From: CAZQQU01 sp964595625
GTDB taxonomy: Bacteria; Bacteroidota; Bacteroidia; Flavobacteriales; Flavobacteriaceae
Direction of reading: 5' to 3'
DNA length: 64,000 nucleotides
Assembly (NCBI GenBank): GCA_964595625.1
Contig: CAZQQU010000011.1
Coordinates: 18,744 to 82,743 of the forward strand
The translations under genes were made by a program, and so were the position numbers. Below, one piece after another: positions 41,326 to 50,219 of this stretch (its first letter is position 1; every line of letters begins with the position of its first letter). The notes beneath the pieces are model-generated. The model was not told where the DNA came from and made no database searches. It saw only the letters and a program-made list of their open reading frames with translations.

Positions 41326-43743
41326 TTAATTTTTCCATTTGAGTCGCAAACTATTGGTTACCACACTCACGCTACTGAGCGCCATGGCAGCCCCTGCTAT
41401 CATCGGATTAAGTAAAAATCCGTTGATTGGGTAGAGCAGCCCAGCGGCAATCGGAATACCGATAAGGTTGTATATAAAGGCCCAAAATAGATTTTGTTTA
41501 ATCGTGGATACGGTCTGTTGTGAAAGTTTAATGGCTTGAGGAATTTTCATTAAATCGGAAGAAATAATGGTCATCTTTGCAACATCCATCGCAATATCCG
41601 AACCGTGTCCCATAGCGATACTTACATCGGCAGTAGCCAATGCCGTGCTGTCGTTTATTCCATCCCCTACCATAGCTACCACTTGTCCGGATTGCTGTAA
41701 TTTTTTAATAAAATCGGCCTTGTCTTGTGGTAACATATTAGCTTGGTAGTGTTGTAGGCCGGTTTTTTCTGCAACTGCTTCGGCTGTAGCTTGATTATCC
41801 CCTGTTAGCATATAAATCGAAATGTCCATATCTCGGAGTGATTGTATAGCTGCAACAGAATTTTCCTTGATAGTATCTGCAATGGCTAGTATCGCCAGTA
41901 GTTGGGTGTTGTTTGCAAACCAAATAACTGTTTGTGCTTGTTGGCTCCAACGCTGGGCGCGTTGAAATGTATCTGTGTCTATGGGAATTTGTTTTTCCTC
42001 CATCAACGTTTGATTGCCCACCCAGTAGGTTTGGTTATCATATTCCGCTTGGACACCTTTACCTGTTATACTTTCAAATTTAGTGAGTTGGAGGGGTTTT
42101 TCGTTAGGTAAATAATTAACTATGGCTTGTGCCAACGGGTGTTCCGATTGTTTCTCGATGGTTCTTAAAAGATCGGGATAGATGGGGTTTTTATCCAGCC
42201 AGTAGCTATCGGTTACTTGAGGTGTACCTTGTGTGATGGTCCCGGTTTTATCCAATACGATAGCATTAATTTTTTGTGCTAATTCCAAACTTTCGGCATC
42301 TTTTATCAAAATTCCCTTTTCGGCTCCTTTACCTACACCCACCATAATCGCAGTAGGCGTAGCTAACCCCAAAGCACAGGGACAGGCAATCACCAATACA
42401 GTGATGGCAGCCAACAAGCCTTGTACCAGTCCGTTTTCACCTCCTAGTACTACCCAAGCGATACCGCTTAGGAGCGCGATACTTATAACTACCGGAACAA
42501 AAATTCCGGCTATTTTATCTACCTGTTTTTGTACAGGGGCTTTACTGCCTTGGGCCTCTTGTACGGTTTTAATAATCTGAGCAAGTACCGTATCTTGGCC
42601 CACTTTTTCGGCCTGGAATTGGAAACTACCTTTTTGGTTGATCGTTCCGGCAAACACCGGTTGGTTTTTTTCTTTTAAAACCGGCAGGGGTTCCCCGCTC
42701 ATCATGCTTTCGTCCACATACGAACTACCCGAAACTACCCGTCCATCCACGGCAATTTTTTCTCCGGGTTTCACCACCAATATAGCACCGATAGGAACCT
42801 CTTCGACGCTCATTTGAACTTCTGTGCCATCGGCTTGTATAACTTGTACGGTTTTAGGTTGCAAACCCATTAATTTTTTAAGTGCTGTGGAGGTATTTCC
42901 TTTAGCTCTTTCTTCTAACCATCTTCCTAAAAGTATAAAGGCGATAATAACTGCTGCGGCTTCAAAATACACATGAGCCTCGAGACCTCTTTCTAACCAA
43001 AATTCAGGAAACAGCATCGTAAATACACTAAACAGATAGGCTATACCGGTACTTAAGGCCACTAAAGTATCCATGTTGGCAGACCGATGTTTGGCTTGCT
43101 TCCAGGCGTTGATGAAGAAATCGCGACCCAACCAGCCCACTACTGGTGTGGTAAAAACCCACATAATCAGATTGGCATAAGGAATATCCATAAAAAACAT
43201 GCCAATTAAAAAAACCGGTAGGGATAATATAATGGCCCAAATGGTTTTGGTTTGTAGTTGTTTAAATTTTTGATGTTGGAGTTGTTCGAGGGTTTGATCC
43301 GAATGGGTGTTTTCTTCCATCAACAAGTCATAGCCCACCCGTTGTAAAGCTTGTTGGAGTTGTTTCTGGTTAAGGATTCCAGGAATATATTCCACCTTTA
43401 AATTGCCGGTGGCATAATTTACTTCTGCGTGTACTACACCGGTTTGCATTAAGATAATATTTTCGGCACTGACCGCACACGAAGCACAACTCATTCCCAA
43501 TACGGGAAAGGTTTGTTTTACCGTCGAAACTTCATATCCTAAATCTCGAATGGCCTGTACCGCGTGAGCAATTACTTCCGGCTTTTCAACCTCTAGAACG
43601 GCCCGTTGGTTGTTGAGTTCCACGCGGTGATGTACAACCCCTTCGACTTTGGCTAAGCCTTGATTCACCAACGAGGCGCAGTGTTCGCTATGAACATCTT
43701 CTAGCGGGAGATAAATGGAATCTAAAGTTTTGTAAGCAGTCAT
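41326..43743 (-). CDS. copA: Copper-translocating P1B-type ATPase
   Basis: 805 residues. There are two N-terminal HMA domains: the first is degenerate (HSEHCASLV, one Cys), the second intact (GMSCASC). Eight membrane helices carry the CPCALG metal site. The A-domain has MSGEPLP, the P-domain DKTGTITQG, the N-domain HPLAQAI and the hinge GDGINDSTALA. C-terminal membrane residues NLIGIPIAAGLLYP and MAGAAMALSSVSVVTNSLR fit Cu(I) specificity. It exports cytoplasmic copper. Upstream of the HMA gene, same strand. Confidence 0.95.
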   Translation of the reverse strand: MTAYKTLDSIYLPLEDVHSEHCASLVNQGLAKVEGVVHHRVELNNQRAVLEVEKPEVIAHAVQAIRDLGYEVSTVKQTFPVLGMSCASCAVSAENIILMQTGVVHAEVNYATGNLKVEYIPGILNQKQLQQALQRVGYDLLMEENTHSDQTLEQLQHQKFKQLQTKTIWAIILSLPVFLIGMFFMDIPYANLIMWVFTTPVVGWLGRDFFINAWKQAKHRSANMDTLVALSTGIAYLFSVFTMLFPEFWLERGLEAHVYFEAAAVIIAFILLGRWLEERAKGNTSTALKKLMGLQPKTVQVIQADGTEVQMSVEEVPIGAILVVKPGEKIAVDGRVVSGSSYVDESMMSGEPLPVLKEKNQPVFAGTINQKGSFQFQAEKVGQDTVLAQIIKTVQEAQGSKAPVQKQVDKIAGIFVPVVISIALLSGIAWVVLGGENGLVQGLLAAITVLVIACPCALGLATPTAIMVGVGKGAEKGILIKDAESLELAQKINAIVLDKTGTITQGTPQVTDSYWLDKNPIYPDLLRTIEKQSEHPLAQAIVNYLPNEKPLQLTKFESITGKGVQAEYDNQTYWVGNQTLMEEKQIPIDTDTFQRAQRWSQQAQTVIWFANNTQLLAILAIADTIKENSVAAIQSLRDMDISIYMLTGDNQATAEAVAEKTGLQHYQANMLPQDKADFIKKLQQSGQVVAMVGDGINDSTALATADVSIAMGHGSDIAMDVAKMTIISSDLMKIPQAIKLSQQTVSTIKQNLFWAFIYNLIGIPIAAGLLYPINGFLLNPMIAGAAMALSSVSVVTNSLRLKWKN

Positions 43744-43889
43744 TCTACTAATTTTTTATGTACTCAACAAATTTCGAAATAAAAGAGAAGTAAACCTTAC
43801 AGTTTTATAGAAAACCTTTGTAAGATTTCCTGAAATCGAAACAATTTTTGTTATTTTAGTTGCCAATTTCCCCGCCTAAAATCTAATCC

Positions 43890-45662
43890 ATGACACGTTT
43901 GCAGAGATTTATAATCACAGGGTTTGGCCTTTGGACTACTTGTATGAGTCCACAGGCTTCAGAGTTCTCCACGTCGGAGTTGGGTTTGAGACAACCGATA
44001 TCTCAAGTTGCTGAACAGGTAGAAATACTGTTAGATTCTGCTTGGGTGTATATCAATCAGGGAAATAGCCGGGCTTTGCACTGGGTACATCAATCGTTGC
44101 ACCTAGCGCGTGAACAAGGCTATTTTAAAGGAGAAGCACAGGCCTTAGAAATGGAGGGTTTGTATTATGAGCTGGTCGAAAATAATATGGAAGAAGCTTC
44201 CATTCGGTATTTTGAAGCCGTTAAAATTTGTCAGGAACACCAATTAGATTACTTGGCAGAAATCTACCATATTATTGGTGTGATGTTTCACGTCAACGAT
44301 CATTACGAAAAGGCTGAAGAATATTATACCTTGGCCCTAGAGGTGATGCATCCTGATATGCATCAGGAACTTCAAAAAAAATGCTTTATCAATTTAGGAA
44401 GCTTGCATTCTGTTCGTGAGGATTTTGACCAGGCGGCTTATTACTTTCATGAAAGTCTTACTATCGACTCCTCACCTAGCTTTGATTTTGATACCTATGC
44501 CAATTTAGGGAATCTGTATATACGAAAGAATCAACCTGAATTAGCTTTACCTTATATGGAAAAAGCCACAGAGATTCACCCTGAAAATGTGGATTCTGAA
44601 CGTAATCTCCGATTTCTTATTGATGCCAAAACCCGACTCAAAGATACCAGCGGTATGGGAGGGATTATTGATCGGGCAAAAAGTTGGTTAGAAAAAGAAA
44701 CCAAACTGCGCGAAAAATCACTGATGCTTCGTTATTTGTCGGATTATTTTAAGGAAATGGGGCAGTTTGAAAAAGCATTGGAATACAAAGACCAATATCT
44801 AATTTCTTACGAAGAGATTTTAGAAAATCGAAACAACGAGTTGGTTTTAGATTTGGAAAATCGTTATCAATCCGAACAAGCCAAAGCCACTATTGCCGAG
44901 CAACAATTGCAGTTAGAAAAAGAAGCTGCTCGTCGCAAAGGCTATTTGATTACCGGTTTGTTTTTGTTGTTGCTCTGTGTGGTAATTGCGGTATTCTTAC
45001 GTTCTATTTGGGTACATCGGGAACGACTCAAAAAAGAGGTGTTTTTTAAAGAAGAAGCACTTAATGAAAACGATTTGCTGCTGCAGGAAATGCATCATCG
45101 CATTAAAAATAATTTGCAATTGCTCAATAGTATATTGAATTTACACAGTCGAAATATTAAAAATCCACTGGCGCGTCAAGCCTTAGAATCCAGTAGAGAC
45201 AGTGTTAGTTCGATTGGATTGTTGCACCATCAATTGTATAAAAGCAAAGACTTTAGAAAGATTAATTTTAAAACCTATACCGAAGAGCTGTGTGATTATT
45301 TTCGCAAAGCTTTTTCGTTAGAAGAAAGAAATATACAGTTGAATGCTCGTTGTGAAGATTTTGAAATAGACATCAACAAATCCATTCCCTTAGGGTTGGT
45401 GATGAATGAAATTGTCACCAATGCCATCAAGCACGCTTTTAATGATGTGCCATCAGGAGAGATACAACTCACGGTCAAAACCGAAGATGGGCAAATTATA
45501 TTAGAAGTTAGAGATAACGGTATTGGAATCTTGCCAGCCAATACAAAATCGGAGGGAACTGGAGAAAAATTAATTCACATATTGTCTAACCGATTTAAAG
45601 CCCAATTTGAATGTACTAATCAACATCCGGGTACTTTAAGTCGATTTAAAATACCTGCCTGA
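43890..45662 (+). CDS. TPR-containing sensor histidine kinase (HisKA_2 type)
   Basis: 590 residues. The N-terminal signal or anchor is followed by TPR repeats at about 60-260 (YFEAVKICQEHQLDYLAEIYH, AYYFHESLTIDSS, ALPYMEKATEIHPEN). A coiled coil (EIEN.. LQLEKEAARRK) and one transmembrane helix (GYLITGLFLLLLCVVIAVFL) come next. The H-box LLLQEMHHRIKNNLQLL defines HisKA_2, and the ATPase has NEIVTNAIKHAF and DNGIGI. Periplasmic TPRs suggest protein sensing. It precedes the LuxR response regulator by 6 bp, forming a two-component operon. Confidence 0.92.
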   Translation: MTRLQRFIITGFGLWTTCMSPQASEFSTSELGLRQPISQVAEQVEILLDSAWVYINQGNSRALHWVHQSLHLAREQGYFKGEAQALEMEGLYYELVENNMEEASIRYFEAVKICQEHQLDYLAEIYHIIGVMFHVNDHYEKAEEYYTLALEVMHPDMHQELQKKCFINLGSLHSVREDFDQAAYYFHESLTIDSSPSFDFDTYANLGNLYIRKNQPELALPYMEKATEIHPENVDSERNLRFLIDAKTRLKDTSGMGGIIDRAKSWLEKETKLREKSLMLRYLSDYFKEMGQFEKALEYKDQYLISYEEILENRNNELVLDLENRYQSEQAKATIAEQQLQLEKEAARRKGYLITGLFLLLLCVVIAVFLRSIWVHRERLKKEVFFKEEALNENDLLLQEMHHRIKNNLQLLNSILNLHSRNIKNPLARQALESSRDSVSSIGLLHHQLYKSKDFRKINFKTYTEELCDYFRKAFSLEERNIQLNARCEDFEIDINKSIPLGLVMNEIVTNAIKHAFNDVPSGEIQLTVKTEDGQIILEVRDNGIGILPANTKSEGTGEKLIHILSNRFKAQFECTNQHPGTLSRFKIPA

Positions 45663-45668
45663 TAAAAG

Positions 45669-46280
45669 ATGCACACACTCCGTATTTTAATAGTAGAAGA
45701 CGATGCTATTGTCGCCGAAGACATTTCTGATTTTTTAAAAGACTTGGGACATATTCCTGTTGGTCCCGCCTATGATTTGGAAGCTGCCGAAGAGTTGATT
45801 CAAAAACAAAAATTTGATATTGCTTTGTTAGATATTCACCTCAGAAATCCTGATGACGGAATAAATTTAGCCAAATGGATCAAAGAAAAAAAACCAGTTC
45901 CAGTGATATTTTTAACAGCCTATTCGGACAGTATGACCCTATCAAAAGTAAAAGAAATACATCCGGAACAATATTTAGTAAAACCTTTTAATTCGGCACA
46001 ACTCAAAGCCGCTATCGAAATTACAGCCAATAATTTCTACAACCCTAATCCCCAATTGGAGATTAACACCAAAGTACTCAAACTCAATCAACATTTGTCC
46101 ACTCCTTTAACCCAACGAGAAATCGATATTTTGGTATTGGTCAATGCAGGTAGAAGCAACCGTGAAATTGCTGAAAAACTTTTTGTGTCTGAAAATACCG
46201 TCAAGACCCATCTTAAAAATATTTTTATAAAAACCAATTCCAACAGTCGAACAGATTTGCTTACTAAAATCAATTATTAA
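45669..46280 (+). CDS. LuxR/NarL-type response regulator
   Basis: 203 residues. The receiver domain has LRILIVEDDAIVAEDI and ALLDIHLR (phospho-Asp in DIHL), with LTAYSD and VKPFNS (Lys). The C-terminal LuxR helix-turn-helix has LTQREIDILVLVNAGRSNREIAEKLFVSENTVKTHLKN. It is the partner of the histidine kinase just before it. Targets unknown. An inverted repeat that looks like a terminator follows at 46293-46326. Confidence 0.93.
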   Translation: MHTLRILIVEDDAIVAEDISDFLKDLGHIPVGPAYDLEAAEELIQKQKFDIALLDIHLRNPDDGINLAKWIKEKKPVPVIFLTAYSDSMTLSKVKEIHPEQYLVKPFNSAQLKAAIEITANNFYNPNPQLEINTKVLKLNQHLSTPLTQREIDILVLVNAGRSNREIAEKLFVSENTVKTHLKNIFIKTNSNSRTDLLTKINY

Positions 46281-46292
46281 AAAACTCATTTT

Positions 46293-46326
46293 GCTAATAT
46301 CACTCTTTTGAGTGAGAGAAATTAGC
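46293..46326 (+). terminator. Imperfect hairpin after response regulator gene
   Basis: GCTAAT (46293-46298) pairs with ATTAGC (46321-46326) and inner CACTC with GAGTG around TTTT. No clean T run follows, so termination is only probable. Confidence 0.5.
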
Positions 46327-46368
46327 TGGTTTATTTAGAATTTTACACCAACTAAAAAATCAACTCTC

Positions 46369-47343
46369 ATGAAAAAGGGAATCAAAGTACTTCTTTATAT
46401 TTTTGCTACCTTCTTGATATTGATACTGGTAGTACTCGGATATGCATTATTATTTTTACCCAATGTAGGTAAAGCGCCTTATATTGAAATTGAATTGACA
46501 GATGCTAAAATAGAACGGGGAAGGTATTTGGCATATCATGTTATGATGTGTGCTGATTGTCATTCGCAACGAGATTTTTCTAAGTTTTCGGGGCCACCAA
46601 CTCCGGGAACTGAATTTGTAGGGGGAGATGTATTTGACCATACAATGGGGTTTCCAGGGCAATTTGTTTCATCCAATATAACTCCCTATGGTATTGGCGA
46701 ATGGACAGATGGGGAACTGTTCAGGCTGATCACCACCGGAGTAAAACGTGACGGAAACCCCATTTTTCCAGTAATGCCGTATCACAAATTTGGGCAGTTA
46801 GACCCCACAGATATTGAGGCGGTTATTGCCTACCTACGTACTTTAGACCCAGTAGTGAGTAACCACCCCGATTCGAAAGCAGATTTTCCAGTTAATATTA
46901 TTATGCGTACCATGCCTCAAGATGCCCCACTTACTGTGAAACCTAATCAAAGAGACCAAGTAGCTTATGGAAAATATATGGCCACGGCGGCGGCCTGTTT
47001 TGATTGTCATACTAATTTTAAAAATGGAAAATATGTAGGGTCCGAAGGTGCCGGAGGAAGGGAGTTTGTATTTCCCGATGGAAGTATCCTCAGAAGTGCT
47101 AATATCACCCCCCACACCACTGGAATTAAAAACTACAGTCGAGAGGATTTTATCAACCTTTTTAAAAGGTATGCCGATAGCAATTATACCCATACCCAAG
47201 TGCTTCCCGGTGATTTTCAAACGCTGATGCCTTGGTATATGTACAGCGGAATGAAACGTGAAGATATAGGAGCCATATATGATTATCTACAAACTATCGA
47301 ACCTGTCGATCAACTTGTGGAACGTTTTACACCAGCTCAATAA
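46369..47343 (+). CDS. Diheme c-type cytochrome
   Basis: 324 residues. One N-terminal transmembrane helix (KVLLYIFATFLILILVVLGYAL), then two cytochrome c domains each with a CxxCH: CADCH near residue 61 and CFDCH near residue 209. The spacing and pattern (MMCADCHSQRDF, PVMPYHKFGQLDPTDIEAVIAYL, PWYMYSGMKREDIGAIYDYL) resemble diheme subunits of alcohol/aldehyde dehydrogenases, but no dehydrogenase gene is adjacent. Electron-transfer role at the membrane outer face, partner unknown. Confidence 0.88.
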   Translation: MKKGIKVLLYIFATFLILILVVLGYALLFLPNVGKAPYIEIELTDAKIERGRYLAYHVMMCADCHSQRDFSKFSGPPTPGTEFVGGDVFDHTMGFPGQFVSSNITPYGIGEWTDGELFRLITTGVKRDGNPIFPVMPYHKFGQLDPTDIEAVIAYLRTLDPVVSNHPDSKADFPVNIIMRTMPQDAPLTVKPNQRDQVAYGKYMATAAACFDCHTNFKNGKYVGSEGAGGREFVFPDGSILRSANITPHTTGIKNYSREDFINLFKRYADSNYTHTQVLPGDFQTLMPWYMYSGMKREDIGAIYDYLQTIEPVDQLVERFTPAQ

Positions 47344-47585
47344 AACTCTGAGGTTTTAAAAACTTTTAAAAAAAAAACTTTTTTAGCATAAAAAAATATT
47401 TCACTCAAACCGTTTTTTCTTTTAAGTGTAGAAATATGTTGGAAAAGTTTCGCTCATATTTGTAAAAAATGACACTTTTAAACTACTGCTTACCGATAAA
47501 ATATGGTGTTTTCATTCTCATTCCAAAAACATCCTAAATATTATTAGAGTATTGAATTGTTCAGAGTTGCAAGTTCAATTACATT
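47344..47585. other. Intergenic region between cytochrome and Rrf2 genes
   Basis: AT-rich, about 240 bp before the Rrf2 operator. I see no gene or strong terminator. The first 30 bases after the cytochrome stop contain an A-rich and T-rich run without a clear stem. Confidence 0.35.
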
Positions 47586-47606
47586 TTGTAACTAATTTTG
47601 TTACAA
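47586..47606. promoter_or_regulatory. Candidate Rrf2 operator TTGTAAC-N7-GTTACAA
   Basis: Perfect 7-bp inverted repeat with a 7-base spacer directly upstream of the -7 element of the Rrf2 gene, so autorepression is likely. A variant with the same spacing lies at 48063-48081 before frnE. Confidence 0.6.
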
Positions 47607-47619
47607 TATATATTTTTCG

Positions 47620-47627
47620 TAAATTTG
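47620..47627 (+). promoter_or_regulatory. -7 promoter element TAAATTTG of Rrf2 gene
   Basis: Exact TAnnTTTG, 8 bases before the ATG at 47636, giving a very short leader. It lies just downstream of the palindrome. Confidence 0.5.
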
Positions 47628-47635
47628 CTTCCATT

Positions 47636-48046
47636 ATGAACAATGCCCGTTTTGCAACGCTAATACATATTTTGACCTTATTGGCCAAATATCCCCATCA
47701 GTGGTTGTCTTCAGACTGGATTGCTAGCAGTATTCAGATCAACCCGGTGATTGTCCGTCGGGAGTTATTGGTGTTACAAAATTTGGGTTGGGTAGCAAGT
47801 AAAAAAGGGAAAGAAGGGGGGACCCGGCTTTTGATCCCTTGCGGGAAAATTACACTGGCGGATATATATCAGGCTGTAAAAAATACTCCGGTATTGGGTA
47901 AGAAGAACAGTCATACAAACCCGCATTGTCCGGTTGGAAAGGAAATCAACCATCAATTAGAGAAATTATTTGCGGAAACCGACCAAATACTGATCCACGA
48001 ACTTAACAAAAGGTCGTTGAACAAGTTTGTCGAGCCTTTTTTATAA
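47636..48046 (+). CDS. Rrf2 family transcriptional regulator
   Basis: 136 residues, start set at MNNARFATLIHILTLLAKYP because the longer Met at 47552 lies before the promoter. The winged helix has WLSSDWIASSIQINPVIVRRELLVLQNLGWV and KEGGTRLLIPCGKITLADIYQAV, and CPVGKEINHQLEKLF follows. Cys residues are few (CG, CP), so it probably does not carry a Fe-S cluster like IscR. Rrf2 members with sparse Cys include thiol or electrophile sensors such as CymR and YwnA. Adjacent to frnE, which shares its palindrome. Confidence 0.88.
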   Translation: MNNARFATLIHILTLLAKYPHQWLSSDWIASSIQINPVIVRRELLVLQNLGWVASKKGKEGGTRLLIPCGKITLADIYQAVKNTPVLGKKNSHTNPHCPVGKEINHQLEKLFAETDQILIHELNKRSLNKFVEPFL

Positions 48047-48062
48047 TTTTTTTGAATATAAA

Positions 48063-48081
48063 TGTAAGTAAAAATGTTACA
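48063..48081. promoter_or_regulatory. Second Rrf2-type box upstream of frnE
   Basis: TGTAAG-N7-GTTACA, the same spacing as the box at 47586 with one mismatch in the left arm (TGTAAC there). It suggests that frnE is a target of the neighbouring Rrf2 regulator. Confidence 0.5.
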
Positions 48082-48104
48082 AATACAAAAAAATGAAATT
48101 AGTT

Positions 48105-48809
48105 ATGAAAGTAGAAATTTGGAGTGATATTATGTGTCCGTTTTGTTATATCGGAAAGCGTAATTTTGAAACGGCGTTAGCCCAATTTGCCGATAAGGAA
48201 TCGGTAGAAGTAGAATGGAAAAGTTTTCAATTGGACCCAACCATGCCGGAGGTGGCTCAAGAAAGTCAGGTGGATTATTTAGTTAAACGTAAGGGCATGG
48301 ATCGGGAGCAAGTTCAGACGATGTTGGCTCAGGTTACCGAGATGGCACGTCAAGTGGGTTTGGAATACCATTTGGATCAGTCGGTGATGGTAAATTCTGA
48401 AAAAGCTCATTGTTTAATTCAATATGCCAAAGGCAAAAATTTAGGTGATGCTATGGAAGAACGCTTATTTAGAGCGTATTTTACTGAAGGAAAAAATGTA
48501 GCTGATACAGAAACATTGATACAATTAGGGGAGGATATTGGTTTGGATAAACAAGACTTATTAACCGCTTTCACAGACGATATCTACCGTCATGAAATGC
48601 GTCAAGATATCCAAGAAGCTCAAAATTTAGGAATTCAAGGAGTACCCTTTTTCGTGTTTGATCGAAAATATGGAGTTTCGGGAGCACAACCCGCCGAGGC
48701 TTTTTTAGAAACCTTAACGGCCGCTTTTACCAACTGGCGTAAATCCAACCCGGAGCCTTTAATTACAACTACTGGTGCTAGTTGTGATACCGCGGGGAAC
48801 TGTGATTAA
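48105..48809 (+). CDS. FrnE-like DsbA family oxidoreductase
   Basis: 234 residues from MKVEIWSDIMCPFCYIGKRNFE (CPFC redox motif); an alternative Met lies 4 codons earlier at 48093. Also QLDPTMPEVAQ, AHCLIQYAKG and GIQGVPFFVFDRKYGVSGAQP (cis-Pro loop). The C-terminus adds a second Cys pair, ASCDTAGNCD, as in a Deinococcus FrnE-type extra motif. FrnE is a cytoplasmic disulfide isomerase of oxidative-stress tolerance. It is followed by a VOC gene and preceded by the Rrf2 box. Confidence 0.9.
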   Translation: MKVEIWSDIMCPFCYIGKRNFETALAQFADKESVEVEWKSFQLDPTMPEVAQESQVDYLVKRKGMDREQVQTMLAQVTEMARQVGLEYHLDQSVMVNSEKAHCLIQYAKGKNLGDAMEERLFRAYFTEGKNVADTETLIQLGEDIGLDKQDLLTAFTDDIYRHEMRQDIQEAQNLGIQGVPFFVFDRKYGVSGAQPAEAFLETLTAAFTNWRKSNPEPLITTTGASCDTAGNCD

Positions 48810-48854
48810 AAATTAACCCAGATAGGAGTTTTAATTAATTAAATGTAGAATAGT

Positions 48855-49355
48855 ATGGAAACATATAAAATACCGGCACAAACCCGTATAGGACATGTCC
48901 ATTTAAAAGTAGCCGATCTTGAAAGGTCACTAGCTTTTTATCGGGATTTATTAGGATTTGAAGTAACCACTCGATACGGAAGCCAAGCGGTTTTTCTGAG
49001 TGCCGGGGGCTATCACCATCACATTGGGTTAAATACTTGGTATAGTCAAGATGCTCCTGCTGCTACTAAAAGTGGTGTGGGTTTGTTTCATACCGCGATT
49101 TTATATCCCACCCGTAAGGATTTAGCTATGATTTTGGAGCGATTGAGAAAAGCCAATTATCCGCTAACGGGTGCTAGCGATCATGGAGTTTCTGAAGCTA
49201 TTTATCTGGACGATCCGGATGGGAATGGAGTCGAACTGTATTGGGACCGGCCTCAAGAATTGTGGCCCACTCAAGAAGATGGATCTTTACTGATGTATAC
49301 CCGACCGTTAGATTTAGAGAGTCTTACCAACGAACTTACCCCTTCGTCAGACTGA
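48855..49355 (+). CDS. VOC family (glyoxalase/extradiol dioxygenase) protein
   Basis: 166 residues. A paired beta-alpha-beta-beta-beta fold has metal-ligand candidates: RIGHVHLKVADLERSLAFYRDLLGF (His), HHHIGLNTWYS, LFHTAILYP (His) and GVELYWDRP (Glu). It resembles catechol-2,3-dioxygenase/CatE. CatE genes elsewhere are regulated by quinone-sensing repressors. That fits the thiol/quinone theme with FrnE and Rrf2. The end overlaps the convergent HMA-AraC gene by 9 bp. Confidence 0.85.
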   Translation: METYKIPAQTRIGHVHLKVADLERSLAFYRDLLGFEVTTRYGSQAVFLSAGGYHHHIGLNTWYSQDAPAATKSGVGLFHTAILYPTRKDLAMILERLRKANYPLTGASDHGVSEAIYLDDPDGNGVELYWDRPQELWPTQEDGSLLMYTRPLDLESLTNELTPSSD

Positions 49356-49934
49356 TTTTTTTGAGGTTTTATGCACCTGATCGAGCGGTTTTCTTTTTTG
49401 CGAACCAATTTTTTTAAAATGAGTAGGAGTCAAACCGGTTACTTTTTTAAATTGATTACTCAAATAACCCACACTCGAATAATGGAGGCGATCCGCAATT
49501 TCACTCAAGGAGAGTTCGTCGTAAACCAATAATTCTTTGACTTTTTCTATTTTTTGTAGAATGTAATATTTTTCGATCGTAGTTCCCTCCACAGCCGAAA
49601 AAAGCTGCGTTAAATGGCTGTAATCTTGATGCAGATTTTCACTCAGAAGTTGCGACAAATTAATTGGCAATTGATTGTCTTGATGATGCACCAAATCGAT
49701 AATAAGGGTTTTAATCTTCTCAATAGTTTTACTCTTTTTATCGTCTATGATTTCAAAACCCAAAGGGGTTAGTACCTTTTTCAATTGTTGGAGTTGGGTG
49801 TCTTCCAGATCGTTTTCCAAAACCACTTCCCCCAGACTGACCTTTTGGGCAGTTATACCTACTTTTTCCAATTGATTTTGAACCACCCAAATACAACGAT
49901 CACACACCATATTTTTAATAAAAAGAGAGGTCAT
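49347..49934 (-). CDS. HMA-domain fused AraC-type regulator
   Basis: 195 residues. The N-terminal HMA domain (LFIKNMVCDRCIWVVQNQLE, CDRC metal motif) is joined to an AraC-type helix-turn-helix (LSLSEIADRLHYSSVGYLSNQFKKVTGLTPTHFKK). A metal binding to the HMA part may switch DNA binding. It lies 5.6 kb from copA and the HMA chaperone, so copper control is a fair guess. Overlap of 9 bp with the convergent VOC gene. Confidence 0.85.
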   Translation of the reverse strand: MTSLFIKNMVCDRCIWVVQNQLEKVGITAQKVSLGEVVLENDLEDTQLQQLKKVLTPLGFEIIDDKKSKTIEKIKTLIIDLVHHQDNQLPINLSQLLSENLHQDYSHLTQLFSAVEGTTIEKYYILQKIEKVKELLVYDELSLSEIADRLHYSSVGYLSNQFKKVTGLTPTHFKKIGSQKRKPLDQVHKTSKKSV

Positions 49935-50219
49935 AATTATTTGAGTTTATTTAGTAAAGATACAATTTTAGTACAGGATTGTCTTTTTTAAATTCTATTT
50001 AAAGATTACTTTAACAATGCGGAAATGTAGAACCAGTAGCTTTATTTTTTAGTTCTGACTTTAAAAGCGATATAAAAGAAATGAAAACAAATTTATTTCC
50101 CAGAAAAGTAAAGTCTCCTATACGTTTTCTATAAGCGTTTCGTGGAGTTAAAACTTTGGGCCCATTCCAATTTTAAGCTAGTGTTTGGTTTGGATTGGTG
50201 GAATGGAGATACAAAAGCA
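49935..50219. other. Intergenic region upstream of HMA-AraC gene
   Basis: A near-consensus -7 element (TATCTTTA, minus strand) lies about 20 bases before the ATG at 49934. The rest is AT-rich and I see no gene in it. Confidence 0.4.
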
